Counted from the stretch's first letter, positions 1 through 12,201 are shown. The stretch is DNA of 64,000 bases from Allobosea sp. AAP35 (GCF_001295925.1 NZ_LJHQ01000037.1:62001-126000); one strand, 5' to 3'. Program-made: numbers and translations. The notes: generated from the sequence alone by a model not told the origin.

Positions 1-362
1 AGCAGGCCATCGCAAAGCTCGACGCCCTGATCGCGCGGCAGCATGAGGCGTTGGAGGCCGGTGACCAGGAAGGCTTCCACCTCGCCGACGAGGCCTTCCA
101 CGAAACGCTGGCGGGGATCGCCGGCTATCCCGGCATCTGGAAAATCGCACATGCCGCCAAGAGCCAGATCGACCGCTGCCGACGCATGACCCTGCCCGTT
201 CCCGGCCGCATGGCGATGGTGATCCGCGAGCATCTGTCGATCGTCGACGCGCTGCAAAGGCAGGATGGCCCCGGCGCCGAGGTGGCGATGCGCCAGCATC
301 TGGGGACGCTGCTGCCCGATCTGGTGCATCTGCAGGAGCAATATCCGGATTACTTCGCCTGA
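1..362 (+). CDS. GntR-family regulator, C-terminal FCD domain (5' truncated)
   Basis: The window opens inside this gene; the reading frame runs from base 3 to a TGA ending at 362. About 119 residues remain. They look like the all-helical FCD ligand-binding domain of FadR-type GntR regulators: an early D-x-x-FH motif (DEAFHETLAGIAG), the conserved Trp in PGIW, and a late HL helix motif (MRQHLGTLLPDL). FCD domains bind a metal through Asp/His residues and respond to carboxylic acids. The DNA-binding winged helix lies upstream of the window. It precedes an amidase by 137 bases on the same strand, so it may control that gene, but this is inferred only from position. The family call is fairly secure; the ligand is unknown. 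Confidence 0.75.
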   Translation, partial: QAIAKLDALIARQHEALEAGDQEGFHLADEAFHETLAGIAGYPGIWKIAHAAKSQIDRCRRMTLPVPGRMAMVIREHLSIVDALQRQDGPGAEVAMRQHLGTLLPDLVHLQEQYPDYFA

Positions 363-499
363 ACGCGGCGCCTCGGCGCGGAGCTTGCTTCGCCTTGTGG
401 CGCGGCGGGAGTTGGCCTGGCTTGCGTCGCGCGGCCATGCCGGCTTCGATGATGCATGCCCTCGACCAGGGCCCGCGCCGCACCCGCCTGACGAGGACG

Positions 500-1894
500 A
501 TGCCGATGCCCAACCCCGCCGATCTCAGTGCCGTCGAACTGCTCGAGGCCTATCGCAGCAAGACTTTGTCGCCCGTCGAGGTGGTGGAGGCTGTCATCGC
601 CCGGATCGAGGCCTGGGAGCCTCAGATCAAGGCGCTCTATGCCTATCAGCCCGAGGTCGCCCGCGCGGCGGCGAAGGCCTCCGAGGCGCGCTGGATGAGG
701 GGCGAAGCGCTTCCGCTCGACGGTGTGCCCGGCACGATCAAGGAGAACATCGCCACGAAGGGCACGCCGATGCCGGTCGGCACCGCGGCGCGCGATCTGA
801 TCCCGATGGCGGAGGATGCGCCGGTCGCGGCGCGGCTGAACGAGGCGGGTTTCGTCAGGCTCGCCAAGACGACGATGCCCGATTATGGCATGCTGTCCTC
901 GGGCCTGTCGAGCTTCCATGAGCTGGCGCGCAACCCCTGGGACGTCTCGAAGAACCCGGGCGGCTCGTCGGCCGGCGCGGGGGCGGCGGGGGCGGCCGGC
1001 TACGGCCCCTTGCATGTCGGCACGGATATCGGTGGCTCAATCCGCCTGCCGGCCGGCTGGTGCGGGCTGGTCGGCCTGAAACCGAGTTTCGGCCGGGTGC
1101 CGATCGATCCGAGCTATTATGGCCGCGTCGCCGGGCCGATGACCCGCACCGTCACTGACACGGCGCTGATGATGCGCGAGATCTCGAAGCCTGACGCGCG
1201 CGACGGCATGAGCCTGCCGCCGCAGGAGATCGACTGGCTGTCGCTCGATCTCGACGTGAAGGGGTTGAGGCTGGGCCTCCAGCTCGATCCCGGCATCGGC
1301 ATTCCCGTCGAGCTGGAGACGAAGGCCGCGATCGAGGCGGCCGCCAGGGCTTTCGCGGCTGCGGGCGCGATTGTCGAGGAAGCGCCAGCCTTCCTGACGC
1401 GGGAGATGCTGGACGGGCTCGATGATTTCTGGAGCCAGCGCGCCTGGGCCGAGATCGGCGCGCTGCCGCCGGAGAAACAGGCCAAGGTGCTGCCCTACAT
1501 TTTCGCCTGGGCCAAGCGCGGCGATGGGCTCTCGGGCGAACGCGTCTATCGCGGCATGAGCCAGATGCTGGCGATCAAGGATGCGGCGCTGAAGCAGAGC
1601 GCGCCGTTCGACTTCGTGCTCTCGCCGGTCGCTCCGGTGCCGAGCTATCCCGCCGAAATGGCCTCGCCGCTCGGCAATCCCAACCGCCCCTTCGAGCACA
1701 TCGTCTTCACGCTGCCGGCCAATATGTCGGACCAGCCGTCAATCTCGGTCCATGCCGGGCTGACAGGGGCAGGACTGCCGATCGGCCTGCAGATCACCGG
1801 CCGGCGCTTCGATGATCTCGGCGTGCTGCGGATGGCGCGGGCGTGGGAGGTGATGCGCGGCGGCGAAGTGCCGTGGCCGCTGCCGCCCGGCTGA
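500..1894 (+). CDS. Amidase (amidase-signature family)
   Basis: This 464-residue protein belongs to the amidase-signature hydrolases, which cleave amide bonds with a Ser-cisSer-Lys triad. The catalytic Lys sits in GTIKENIATKG, the cis-Ser in NPGGSSAGAG, and the nucleophilic Ser in GTDIGGSIRLPAG. I chose the ATG at 500, just before the PNPADLSAVELLEAY helix that begins this fold; the open frame extends upstream without homology-like content, and an ATG at 506 is also possible. The substrate cannot be read from sequence: family members include aryl-acylamidases, indoleacetamide hydrolases and GatA-like subunits. There is no GatB or GatC neighbour, so a catabolic amidase is more likely than the tRNA amidotransferase subunit. 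It lies between a GntR regulator and the convergent xerC. Confidence 0.85.
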   Translation: MPMPNPADLSAVELLEAYRSKTLSPVEVVEAVIARIEAWEPQIKALYAYQPEVARAAAKASEARWMRGEALPLDGVPGTIKENIATKGTPMPVGTAARDLIPMAEDAPVAARLNEAGFVRLAKTTMPDYGMLSSGLSSFHELARNPWDVSKNPGGSSAGAGAAGAAGYGPLHVGTDIGGSIRLPAGWCGLVGLKPSFGRVPIDPSYYGRVAGPMTRTVTDTALMMREISKPDARDGMSLPPQEIDWLSLDLDVKGLRLGLQLDPGIGIPVELETKAAIEAAARAFAAAGAIVEEAPAFLTREMLDGLDDFWSQRAWAEIGALPPEKQAKVLPYIFAWAKRGDGLSGERVYRGMSQMLAIKDAALKQSAPFDFVLSPVAPVPSYPAEMASPLGNPNRPFEHIVFTLPANMSDQPSISVHAGLTGAGLPIGLQITGRRFDDLGVLRMARAWEVMRGGEVPWPLPPG

Positions 1895-1905
1895 GACCGG
1901 GTGGC

Positions 1906-2835
1906 TCAGACGCGCTGTGCGCGGGGATGGGCGGCGTCATAGGCCGCCATCAGGCGGGTCGAATCGATGCGGGTGTAGACCTGCGTCGTCGAGAGCGAGG
2001 CGTGGCCCAGCAGTTCCTGGATGGCGCGCAGATCGCCACCGCGACCCAGCAGATGGGTCGCGAAGGAATGCCGCAGGGAGTGCGGTGTCGCCGATTCGGG
2101 CAGGCCGAGCGCGCCGCGCAGGCCTTCGACCGCGAACTGGATGATGCGCGGCGACAAGGGGCCGCCCTTGGCGCCGAGGAACAGCGGACCCTCCGGCGGC
2201 AATCGCCAGGGGCAGAGCGCGATGTAATCGGCAATGGCGGTGCCCACGACCGGCAGCACCGGCACCATGCGGGTCTTGTTGCCCTTGCCGAGGACAGTGA
2301 GCGTATCGCCGGCCTGGAGGGGCGCCTGAGCACGGGTCAGGGATAATGCCTCCGAGATGCGCAGGCCGCAGCCATAGAGCAGCGCGAGCACGGCGGCGTC
2401 GCGCGCAAGGATCCACTGGTCGCGGGCCTCGCCGGCGCGGGTGTCGGCCTGTGTCACGGCTTTTGCCGCGCTGGCTTCCAGCGGGCGCGGCAGGGATTTG
2501 CCGATGCGTGGGCCGCGCGTCGCCGCAAAGGCAGCGGCGGTGAACCTGCCGCTGCGCTCGCCGAAGCGCGCGAGCGAGCGCAGCGCGGCAAGCTGGCGCA
2601 TCAGCGTGCGGTTGCCGACACCGTCGCGGCGACGACGGCCGAGGAAGGCGCGCAGATCGGCGGGCTTCAGCGCGGCGATGTCGGCAAGCGCGGGCGCGCC
2701 GCCGAGATGGTCGCCAAGGAAAGCCACGAACTGTCTGATGTCCCGGCCATAGGCTTCCAGCGTCTTGGGCGAGAGCCGCCGCTCATGGGCGAGATGGTTC
2801 AGCCACTCGCGGGTCAGGGCGTCGAAATCGGTCAT
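1906..2835 (-). CDS. xerC: Tyrosine recombinase XerC
   Basis: At 309 residues this has the usual length of a Xer recombinase, which resolves chromosome dimers at dif sites with a partner recombinase. The N-terminal SAM-like core-binding domain covers about residues 1-95. The catalytic domain shows the full active-site set: Arg159 in CGLRISEAL, Lys184 in GKGNKTR, His252 and Arg255 in PHSLRHSFATHLL, His278 in LLGHASLSTTQVY, and nucleophile Tyr287. Proximity to priA is common for xerC in Rhizobiales, so I call XerC rather than XerD or a phage integrase. No mobile-element features surround it. It converges on the amidase gene with only 11 bases between the stop codons. Confidence 0.9.
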   Translation of the reverse strand: MTDFDALTREWLNHLAHERRLSPKTLEAYGRDIRQFVAFLGDHLGGAPALADIAALKPADLRAFLGRRRRDGVGNRTLMRQLAALRSLARFGERSGRFTAAAFAATRGPRIGKSLPRPLEASAAKAVTQADTRAGEARDQWILARDAAVLALLYGCGLRISEALSLTRAQAPLQAGDTLTVLGKGNKTRMVPVLPVVGTAIADYIALCPWRLPPEGPLFLGAKGGPLSPRIIQFAVEGLRGALGLPESATPHSLRHSFATHLLGRGGDLRAIQELLGHASLSTTQVYTRIDSTRLMAAYDAAHPRAQRV

Positions 2836-2845
2836 CGATTGGTTT

Positions 2846-2876
2846 CGTCATGCTCGGGTCGAGCCCGAGCATGACG
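2846..2876. repeat. Palindromic intergenic repeat, type C
   Basis: Two 13-base arms (CGTCATGCTCGGG and CCCGAGCATGACG) flank a 5-base centre TCGAG. The same GGGTCGAGCCC core recurs at about 11748-11758 between atpD and atpC. The outer ends read CGTCAT/ATGACG, as in the other palindromic repeats of this window. It lies just upstream of xerC. Confidence 0.75.
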
Positions 2877-2919
2877 CCGGGACGTTAACGCCCTGCGAAC
2901 CGAGGCCGGGACTACCCCC

Positions 2920-3267
2920 TCAAGACCTGCGGCAGGCGAATGGCATGAAGGTGCTGGCCATGCCCTGGTTCATGCCCATGATGACCATGACATTGGCGAG
3001 GTCCAGCTCCTCCTTGCTGCGCGGGCAGACCTCGCCCTTGATGCTGCAGCCGGAGGCCAGGAAGGCCTCGTGGGCATCGAGGAAAGGCTGACTGAGCCCC
3101 TTGCGCCCGAGCTTCGTCAGCGCGTCCGCATAGGCCTTGGTGTAGCGCTCGCATTTGACCGCCGGCCAGTCCTCGGGCGCAGCCGACCTCTGGGCAAGGC
3201 CCGGCCCCGTCGCGCAGATCAGGCTGGCCAAGGCAACAAGCCCGACCGGGCGAAGGAAATGCGTCAT
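2920..3267 (-). CDS. Small secreted hypothetical protein with four cysteines
   Basis: The 115-residue product starts at the ATG at 3267 with MTHFLRPVGLVALASLICA, a typical signal peptide, with likely cleavage after GLAQ. Earlier in-frame starts would put charged residues ahead of the hydrophobic core and are less likely. The mature part has Cys residues in VKCERY, ASGCSIKGEVC and FACRRS, four in all, which suggests two disulfides in the periplasm. The rest is helical with no motif I recognise. It sits between xerC and the acyltransferase, on the same strand as both, without obvious coupling. Function unknown; the gene itself looks real because of the signal peptide and clean codon structure. 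Confidence 0.6.
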   Translation of the reverse strand: MTHFLRPVGLVALASLICATGPGLAQRSAAPEDWPAVKCERYTKAYADALTKLGRKGLSQPFLDAHEAFLASGCSIKGEVCPRSKEELDLANVMVIMGMNQGMASTFMPFACRRS

Positions 3268-3338
3268 GATCATCCAGCCAACTGGGTTTCTGACCCGCAG
3301 GACCATGCCGTCATGGCTTGGGTCAAGCTTTGCGGTTC

Positions 3339-3365
3339 GGTGGCCTCCGCCGACCGGAGGCCACC
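3339..3365 (-). terminator. Hairpin, possible terminator of the acyltransferase gene
   Basis: A perfect 11-base-pair stem (GGTGGCCTCCG with CGGAGGCCACC) closes a 5-base loop. It lies about 50 bases beyond the stop of the minus-strand acyltransferase gene. No T-run follows on the minus strand, so it may be a transcript 3'-end stabiliser or a weak terminator. Confidence 0.4.
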
Positions 3366-3414
3366 ATCAGGCGCCTTCACCCCGCATCGTGCCGCCGCAG
3401 TTTCCGGTGCCCGT

Positions 3415-4506
3415 TCAGTGAGCCTTGACCGGCTGCGCCTCGACCTTCGCCCAGACGAAGGTGCGACCAAAGGCCGTCAGTGGCTCTTCGACCAGCCGGG
3501 TCAGGCCCCGGCCGAGCAGGATTGTCACGGCGGTCGCGATCAGCGTGGCGGCCCATTGCAGCGGTGTCGTGATCCCGGGTCCCGAACCCGTCATCGCGTG
3601 ATGGACGAGACCTGCGACCGGCATGTGGATCAGGTAGATCGAATAGGAGTTGTCGCCCATGAAGCGCAGCCAGCGCGCCTCCAGCCAGGGCACGGCGGCG
3701 GGCGATACGGCGGCGCGCAGGATGAACGCGGCCCCAGCGATGGCAAACACGCTGTGAGAGACCGTCGCCTGCCAATTGGTGTCCGGCGCGAGCGCGCCAT
3801 AGCCGAGGATGACGACCAGGCACACCAGCGGCGTCGCCTCGAGGATGCGATCATAGCGCTTGGTTCCGACGATCTCGAACCACAGCACGCTGGCGATGAT
3901 GCCGGCCGCCAGTGTGTCGGCCCGCGCTAGCAGAAGCGGCAGGTAGGCAAAGGGCGCGGCGCCGGACGCCGACATGTGAACCCGGTAGGCCAGCGCCGCG
4001 GCGAAGACGGCGGCCGCGACGGGGACCACGTAACGCCGCGGGGTGAAAACGAGCGCGGCCGGCGCGAAGAGATAGAACTGCTCCTCGACGGCCAGGGTCC
4101 AGGTCGGCGAGAGCCAGTGCAGCCCCTCGGTCTCCTTGGCGGCGAAGAAGAAGTTCTGCGTGAAGCTGAGATAGCTCCAGGCCGGAACGCCGCCCGCGTC
4201 GCCGGCCCATTGCGGCAGGGCCGCGGCGAGTGCCAGGACGATGACCACCACGATGAGGTAGGAGGGAACCGTGCGCAGCAAGCGGCGGATATAGAATGTC
4301 CGAAAGAAATTCGGCGATTCGCGCCGGGTCAGGATCAGCCGGCCGATGAGGAAACCCGACAGGACGAAGAACACGTCGACCGCGATCGCCCCGAAGCCAA
4401 AGACCCGGAAGCCGTCCGGGATCTCGGCGAGGTAATGCGATACCAGAACGGCCGTGGCGGCGAGCCCCCTGATTCCATCGAGGGTGACCTGTCGTTCCGC
4501 TGTCAT
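3415..4506 (-). CDS. Acyltransferase 3 family membrane protein
   Basis: The 363-residue protein resembles OafA/NodX-type O-acyltransferases, multi-pass inner-membrane enzymes that add acetyl or other acyl groups to surface sugars. It begins with the family's usual opening: LDGIRGLAATAVLVSHY, whose His is the proposed catalytic residue, then FFVLSGFLIGRLI and a basic RRLLRTVPSYL segment. About ten hydrophobic segments follow, with the conserved SPTWTLAVEEQFYL motif near residue 150 and NSYSIYLIHMP near the C-terminus. The start at 4506 is preceded by GGAGGA at good spacing; the open frame runs further upstream but lacks signals. It is divergent from priA. No polysaccharide cluster is nearby, so the acceptor is unknown. 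Confidence 0.88.
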   Translation of the reverse strand: MTAERQVTLDGIRGLAATAVLVSHYLAEIPDGFRVFGFGAIAVDVFFVLSGFLIGRLILTRRESPNFFRTFYIRRLLRTVPSYLIVVVIVLALAAALPQWAGDAGGVPAWSYLSFTQNFFFAAKETEGLHWLSPTWTLAVEEQFYLFAPAALVFTPRRYVVPVAAAVFAAALAYRVHMSASGAAPFAYLPLLLARADTLAAGIIASVLWFEIVGTKRYDRILEATPLVCLVVILGYGALAPDTNWQATVSHSVFAIAGAAFILRAAVSPAAVPWLEARWLRFMGDNSYSIYLIHMPVAGLVHHAMTGSGPGITTPLQWAATLIATAVTILLGRGLTRLVEEPLTAFGRTFVWAKVEAQPVKAH

Positions 4507-4645
4507 GACCGTCCTCCGCCCGCAGAGGCCAGGGCCCGCAAACTCCATGCTGGCGGACTCAGTTTGATTTTTCATTAAATGCGGTGCCACTCCGCTCCTG
4601 CCGCGCGCTTTTGGGCAATCGGCGCGTTTGCGAGAAACCCGGACC

Positions 4646-6832
4646 ATGAGCGAAGCGCAAAACAGCCCCGTCGAGAGCCGCACTGTCGAGGTGCTGATCC
4701 CGCTCGCGCTCGACCAGGCCTACAGCTATGCCGTGCCGCCGGACCTGGTCCTGGCACCGGGCGATGTCGTGCAGGTACCGCTCGGGCCGCGCCAGACCGT
4801 CGGCGTGGTCTGGGCAGCCGGCACGGGCGGCGGCGGCAATCTCAAGCACGTCACCGGCAAGCTCGACATGCCGCCTCTCGATGCGGCGTTGATGAAGCTC
4901 GTTGACTGGGTCGCCTGGTACACGCTGGCGGCCAAGGGCTCGGTGCTGGCGCTGGCCCTGCGCCGCCCGCCGGATGATGCGCCGGAGCGTCCGAAGCTTG
5001 GCGTTCGTCTTGTCGGGCCGCCGCCCGCTCGCCTGACCCCGGCGCGCGCCCGGGCCATCGCTGCGGCCGAAGGCGGGCTCCTCATGGCCAAGAGCGCGCT
5101 GGCGGAGGCGGCCTCGGTCAGCAGCGCGGTGATCGATTCCCTCGTCGATGCCGGCACCTTCGCGGTCGAGCCGCTGCCGCGCGAGGCTGTCGCTGCGCTG
5201 CCCGACCCCGACCATGCACAGCCGAAGCTGTCGGAGGATCAGGCGGCGGCGGCCGCCGCGCTCGTCGCCTCGGTCAAGGCGGCGAACTACGTCGTGACGC
5301 TGCTCGAAGGCGTCACCGGCTCGGGCAAGACGGAGGTCTATTTCGAGGCGGTGGCGGAAGCCGTCCGGCTCGGGCGCCAGAGTTTGATCCTGATGCCGGA
5401 GATTGCGCTGACGGCTCAGTTCATCGACCGTTTCGAGGCGCGCTTCGGCGTCCGGCCCGGCCTGTGGCATTCGGCGGTGACGGGCCGCAAGCGCGAGCGC
5501 CTGCAGGCGGCGATTGCCAGCGGCGAGGCGAAGGTGGTGGCGGGCGCACGCTCGGCGCTGTTCCTGCCTTATCAAGACCTCGGCCTGATCGTCGTCGATG
5601 AGGAGCATGAGGCCGCCTACAAGCAGGAGGACGGCGTCGCCTATCACGCCCGCGACATGGCGGTGGTGCGAGGGCGCATCGAGAACGCGCCGGTGATCCT
5701 GACCTCGGCGACGCCCTCGCTGGAAACCCGCGTCAATGCCGAGCGCGGACGCTACACCCACCTCAAGCTGCCCGAGCGTTTTGGTGGGCGCACCCTGCCG
5801 ACGCTGGCCCTCGTCGATCTGAGGCAGGACAAGCCGCCGCGCGGGCGCTGGATCTCGGAGACGCTGGCAAAGGCCATCGCGGTCAATCTCGAGGCGGGCG
5901 AACAATCGCTGCTGTTTCTCAACCGGCGCGGCTACGCGCCGCTGACGCTCTGCCGCGATTGCGGGCACCGCTTCCAGTGCCCCAACTGCTCGGCCTGGCT
6001 GGTCGATCACCGCTTTCGGCGGGCGCTGGTCTGCCATCATTGCGGCCATGTCGAGCGGCGGCCCAACGAATGCCCGCAATGCCATGCGCAGGACAGCCTG
6101 AGCGCCTGCGGGCCCGGCGTCGAGCGGCTGGCGGAGGAGGTCGCGACGCTGTTTCCGCAGGCGCGCGGCATCGTCCTGTCGAGCGATTTTCCCGGGGGCA
6201 CGGAGCGGCTGAAGACCGAGCTGATGGCGGTGGCGTCGGGCGCGTTCGACATCGTCATCGGCACGCAGCTCGTCGCCAAGGGCCATAATTTTCCGGGTAT
6301 GACGCTGGTGGGCGTGATCGACGCCGATCTCGGGCTGACCTCGGGCGATCCGCGTGCCGCCGAGCGCACCTTCCAGGTGCTGCGCCAGGTCACCGGCCGG
6401 GCCGGGCGGGGCGAAAAGCCGGGGCGGGCCCTGCTGCAGACGCATGATCCGACGCATCCCGTGCTCAAGGCTTTGGTCTCGGGCGATCCGGAGCGGTTTT
6501 ATGCCGCGGAAGCCGCGTCGCGCGAGGCTGCCGGCCTGCCGCCCTTCGGCCGGCTGGCCGGGTTGATCGTCTCGGCCAGCACCCAAGCGGAGGCTGAGAG
6601 CCATGCGAGGGCGCTGGCGCGCTGCGCCGACGCCCCCGAGGGGGTTAGCGTGCTGGGGCCGGCAGAGGCGCCGCTGGCCGTGCTGCGCGGCCGCCACCGC
6701 ATGCGCCTGATCGTCAAGACCGAGCGGGATGTGAACCTGCAGGACTATCTGCGCGCCTGGCTCAAGCGCGGCGGCAAGCCCAAGGGCTCGGTGCGGGTCG
6801 CGGTCGATGTCGATCCGCAGAGTTTTCTGTGA
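4646..6832 (+). CDS. priA: Primosomal protein N' (replication restart helicase PriA)
   Basis: PriA recognises stalled forks and reloads the replisome. The 728-residue protein has the N-terminal 3'-DNA-binding domain (about residues 10-110), then a superfamily 2 helicase core with Walker A GVTGSGKTEVYF near residues 222-233, Walker B DEEH near 318-321 and the SATPSLET motif. A zinc-binding insert carries paired cysteines (CRDCGHRFQCPNC, then CHHCG and CPQC), and motifs V-VI follow (TQLVAKGHNFPG, VTGRAGRGEKPG). All key residues are present and the length is normal. I chose the ATG at 4646; a TTG 18 bases upstream is also in frame. The ATP synthase operon follows after 247 bases. Confidence 0.96.
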   Translation: MSEAQNSPVESRTVEVLIPLALDQAYSYAVPPDLVLAPGDVVQVPLGPRQTVGVVWAAGTGGGGNLKHVTGKLDMPPLDAALMKLVDWVAWYTLAAKGSVLALALRRPPDDAPERPKLGVRLVGPPPARLTPARARAIAAAEGGLLMAKSALAEAASVSSAVIDSLVDAGTFAVEPLPREAVAALPDPDHAQPKLSEDQAAAAAALVASVKAANYVVTLLEGVTGSGKTEVYFEAVAEAVRLGRQSLILMPEIALTAQFIDRFEARFGVRPGLWHSAVTGRKRERLQAAIASGEAKVVAGARSALFLPYQDLGLIVVDEEHEAAYKQEDGVAYHARDMAVVRGRIENAPVILTSATPSLETRVNAERGRYTHLKLPERFGGRTLPTLALVDLRQDKPPRGRWISETLAKAIAVNLEAGEQSLLFLNRRGYAPLTLCRDCGHRFQCPNCSAWLVDHRFRRALVCHHCGHVERRPNECPQCHAQDSLSACGPGVERLAEEVATLFPQARGIVLSSDFPGGTERLKTELMAVASGAFDIVIGTQLVAKGHNFPGMTLVGVIDADLGLTSGDPRAAERTFQVLRQVTGRAGRGEKPGRALLQTHDPTHPVLKALVSGDPERFYAAEAASREAAGLPPFGRLAGLIVSASTQAEAESHARALARCADAPEGVSVLGPAEAPLAVLRGRHRMRLIVKTERDVNLQDYLRAWLKRGGKPKGSVRVAVDVDPQSFL

Positions 6833-7079
6833 AATATGTGGTTCGGCGCGAAAACCGGCTGTATGCGCCAAATGCCGGGCTGTCCCGGCAAAACGGCGGC
6901 GCCGATCGCCATCAACGGATTGCGCGCCCCAAAACCGCATGCTAGTGCACCGCCACATTTAGGTCGCGGAGCCGTCTTGCCGGGTTCTCGTCCGTGATAC
7001 ACCGCAGCGCCAGGACATCGCACTCCACCTTCGCAGGAAGGTCGCCGGGAGCGGTCCTATGAAACGAGAGATGTGACGC
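6833..7079 (+). promoter_or_regulatory. priA-atpH spacer, presumed atp operon promoter region
   Basis: This 247-base spacer has no convincing gene. A 7-base-pair hairpin with a CTGT loop at 6873-6890 (TGCCGGG/CCCGGCA), 40 bases beyond the priA stop, could end priA transcription, although no T-run follows. The atp promoter should lie downstream, roughly 6930-7060; I see no close match to a -35/-10 pair, only a weak TTGCCG near 6977. A purine stretch (ACGAGAGA) lies about 10 bases before the atpH GTG. Confidence 0.4.
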
Positions 7080-7648
7080 GTGGCTGAAGGCGGATCACAA
7101 GGATCACTGGTTTCGGGCGTAGCCGGTCGCTACGCCACGGCCCTGTTCGAGTTGGCGGGAGATGCCAACGCCGTCGATGCCGTTTCCGCCGATCTCGACA
7201 GCTTTTCCGCGATGCTCGCCGAGAGCGAGGATCTGCGCCGTCTGGTCGGCAGCCCGGCCTTCTCCGCCGAGGAGCAGACCGGCGCGATCAAGGCGGTGCT
7301 CGCTGCCGCCAAGATCTCCGGCATCGCCGCCAATTTCATCGGCCTCGTCGCCAGCAAGCGCCGCCTGTTCGCTCTGCCGGGCATGATCACCGGCTACAAG
7401 GCGCTCGTCGCGCAGGCCAAGGGCATCGTCAGCGCGCAGGTCACGCTCGCCGAGGCGCCTGCGCAGAAGCGCGTCGACGAGATCCGTGCCGCGCTCGCCG
7501 CTGTCGCGGGCAAGGATGTCGATGTCGAAATCAAGGTCGATCCGGCGCTGATCGGCGGGCTTGTCGTCAAGATGGGCTCCCGCATGGTCGACGCCTCGCT
7601 GAAAACCAAGCTCAATTCAATTCGTCTTGCCATGAAAGAGGTCGGCTG

Positions 7649-7649
<1 letters not shown>
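7080..7649 (+). CDS. atpH: ATP synthase subunit delta
   Basis: This 189-residue subunit belongs to the F1F0 peripheral stalk and joins the top of the F1 alpha3beta3 head to the b subunits. The N-terminal six-helix domain is recognisable from [13 protein letters not shown] near residue 13, and the C-terminal domain ends with the family motif [18 protein letters not shown] followed by [12 protein letters not shown]. The start is a GTG. Its stop overlaps the atpA start by one base (TGATG), so the two are translationally coupled. As usual in alphaproteobacteria the F1 genes form their own operon; a, c and b/b' genes are not in this window. Confidence 0.96.
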
Positions 7650-9178
<1,529 letters not shown>

Positions 9179-9183
9179 TCTCA

Positions 9184-9262
9184 CGCGCTGGGCGCAGCGA
9201 GGCAATCCAGCCTCGCCGCGCAGACCTTCTGGATTGCTTCGTCGCTGCGCTCGCACTGACGG
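9184..9262. repeat. Palindromic intergenic repeat, type A, in atp operon
   Basis: The arms GGCGCAGCGAGGCAATCCAG and CTGGATTGCTTCG...CTGCGCTCG face each other across a short spacer. It is a degenerate copy of the near-perfect element at 12312-12389 and ends in ACTGACG, close to the TGACG end shared by the family. It fills the atpA-atpG spacer. Confidence 0.75.
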
Positions 9263-9280
9263 GTAGGGGATCAAGACCGG

Positions 9281-10150
9281 ATGCCGTCCCTTAAGGACCT
9301 ACGAAACCGCATCGCTTCCGTGAAGGCGACGCAGAAGATCACCAAGGCCATGCAGATGGTCGCGGCTGCCAAGCTGCGCCGGGCGCAGGCCGCGGCCGAG
9401 GCAGCGCGTCCCTATGCCGAGCGCATGGAGACGGTGCTGGCCAATCTGGCGTCGGGCGTCAGCGGATCGAGCGCGCCGCGGCTGATCGGCGGCACAGGCT
9501 CCGACAAGGTGCATCTGCTGGTGGTCTGCACGGCCGAGCGCGGCCTGTGCGGCGCCTTCAACTCGTCGATCGCGCGGCTTGCCCGCGACAAGGCGAATGC
9601 GCTGAAGGCGCAGGGCAAGACGGTCAAGATCATCTGTGTCGGCAAGAAGGGTTACGACATCCTGCGCCGCCAGTTCGAGAAGGACATCATCGAACTGATC
9701 GATCTGCGCGCCTTCAAGCAGGTCGGCTTCGTCAATGCCGAGGGCATCGCCCAGAACATTCTGGCTCGTTTCGCCAATGGCGAATTCGACGTGGCGACGC
9801 TGTTCTTCTCCAAGTTCAAATCGGTGATCTCGCAGATCCCGACAGCGCAGCGCATCATTCCCGCCGAGATTCCGACCGGGGCGCCCAAGACCGAAGCCGT
9901 GTACGAATACGAGCCGGGCGAAAGCGAGATCCTGGAGACGCTGCTGCCGCGCAACCTCACGGTTCAGGTGCTGCGCGCGATCCTCGAGAACGCCGCGTCC
10001 GAGCAGGGCGCGCGGATGTCGGCGATGGACTCCGCCACGCGCAACGCTGGCGAAATGATCAAGAAGCAGACGCAACTCTACAACCGCTCGCGCCAGGCGA
10101 TGATCACCAAGGAACTGATCGAGATCATCTCCGGCGCGGAAGCGCTCTAA
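9281..10150 (+). CDS. atpG: ATP synthase subunit gamma
   Basis: The gamma subunit is the rotor shaft of F1. The 289-residue product has the diagnostic N-terminal coiled-coil helix ([33 protein letters not shown] begins the protein) and the matching C-terminal helix, with [14 protein letters not shown] and the terminal [14 protein letters not shown]. The central Rossmann-like domain includes [14 protein letters not shown]. The length is typical. The ATG at 9281 directly follows the palindromic repeat between atpA and atpG; atpD begins 64 bases downstream. Confidence 0.97.
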   Translation: MPSLKDLRNRIASVKATQKITKAMQMVAAAKLRRAQAAAEAARPYAERMETVLANLASGVSGSSAPRLIGGTGSDKVHLLVVCTAERGLCGAFNSSIARLARDKANALKAQGKTVKIICVGKKGYDILRRQFEKDIIELIDLRAFKQVGFVNAEGIAQNILARFANGEFDVATLFFSKFKSVISQIPTAQRIIPAEIPTGAPKTEAVYEYEPGESEILETLLPRNLTVQVLRAILENAASEQGARMSAMDSATRNAGEMIKKQTQLYNRSRQAMITKELIEIISGAEAL

Positions 10151-10163
10151 CCGCCTATTTTAG

Positions 10164-11681
<1,518 letters not shown>

Positions 11682-11686
11682 GCAGC

Positions 11687-11768
11687 GTCATTCTCGGGCT
11701 TGGCCCGAGAATCTCTGGACGAAAGCACACTGGTTTTCGAGATGGTCGGGTCGAGCCCGACCATGACG
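11687..11768. repeat. Double palindromic repeat between atpD and atpC (type C)
   Basis: Two hairpins lie in the spacer. The first is ATTCTCGGGC-TTG-GCCCGAGAAT (11690-11712), with 10-base arms. The second is ATGGTCGGG-TCGAG-CCCGACCAT (11742-11764). The element starts CGTCATTC and ends CATGACG. No T-run follows either hairpin, so readthrough into atpC is expected; a role in mRNA stability or partial attenuation is possible. Confidence 0.8.
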
Positions 11769-11787
11769 AGCCCGGGAGAGAGTACCG

Positions 11788-12201
11788 ATGGCTACCTTCA
11801 AGTTCGAACTCGTCTCGCCCGAGCGTATCCTGTTCTCGGGCGATGTCGTCAGCGTCATCGTTCCCGCCGTCGAGGGTGAAATCACGGTGCTGGCCGGCCA
11901 TGCGCCGATGGTTGCGACGCTGAAGGCGGGCATCGTCCTGGTTCAGGCAACCAGCGACAACGGCAAGGAATTCTTCGTCAATGGCGGGCTGATCGAGATC
12001 AATGCCGGCGCCACGACGATCCTGGCTGAGCAGGGCCGCTTCCTCGAGGACGTCAACGCCGCCGTGCTCGATCAGGAGATCCTGACCGCCGAGACCAAAC
12101 TGACCGGCTCGCAGGACGAAGACGAGAAGCGGCGCCTGCACGAGGCCCTCGTGCAGCTGCGCGAGTTCAAGCACGTGTTCGATAGCCGCAAGGCGGCGTG
12201 A
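11788..12201 (+). CDS. atpC: ATP synthase subunit epsilon
   Basis: The 137-residue epsilon subunit is the inhibitory and coupling subunit at the foot of gamma. The N-terminal beta-sandwich is clear: FKFELVSPERILFSGDV, then VPAVEGEITVLAGHAPMV and the FFVNGGLIEINA strand, followed by a C-terminal helical hairpin of about 50 residues. GGGAGAG precedes the ATG. It is the last gene of the operon; an intrinsic terminator lies 58 bases downstream. Confidence 0.97.
   Translation: MATFKFELVSPERILFSGDVVSVIVPAVEGEITVLAGHAPMVATLKAGIVLVQATSDNGKEFFVNGGLIEINAGATTILAEQGRFLEDVNAAVLDQEILTAETKLTGSQDEDEKRRLHEALVQLREFKHVFDSRKAA

Noticed and set aside
1906..2835. Tyrosine recombinase as a phage or integron integrase
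   Set aside because: Standard Xer length and motifs, beside priA, and no attachment sites or phage genes.
4559..6958. A long open frame on the minus strand opposite priA (about 800 codons)
   Set aside because: Its Arg/Gly/His-rich composition is that of an antisense shadow in G+C-rich DNA, and priA on the other strand has complete conserved motifs.
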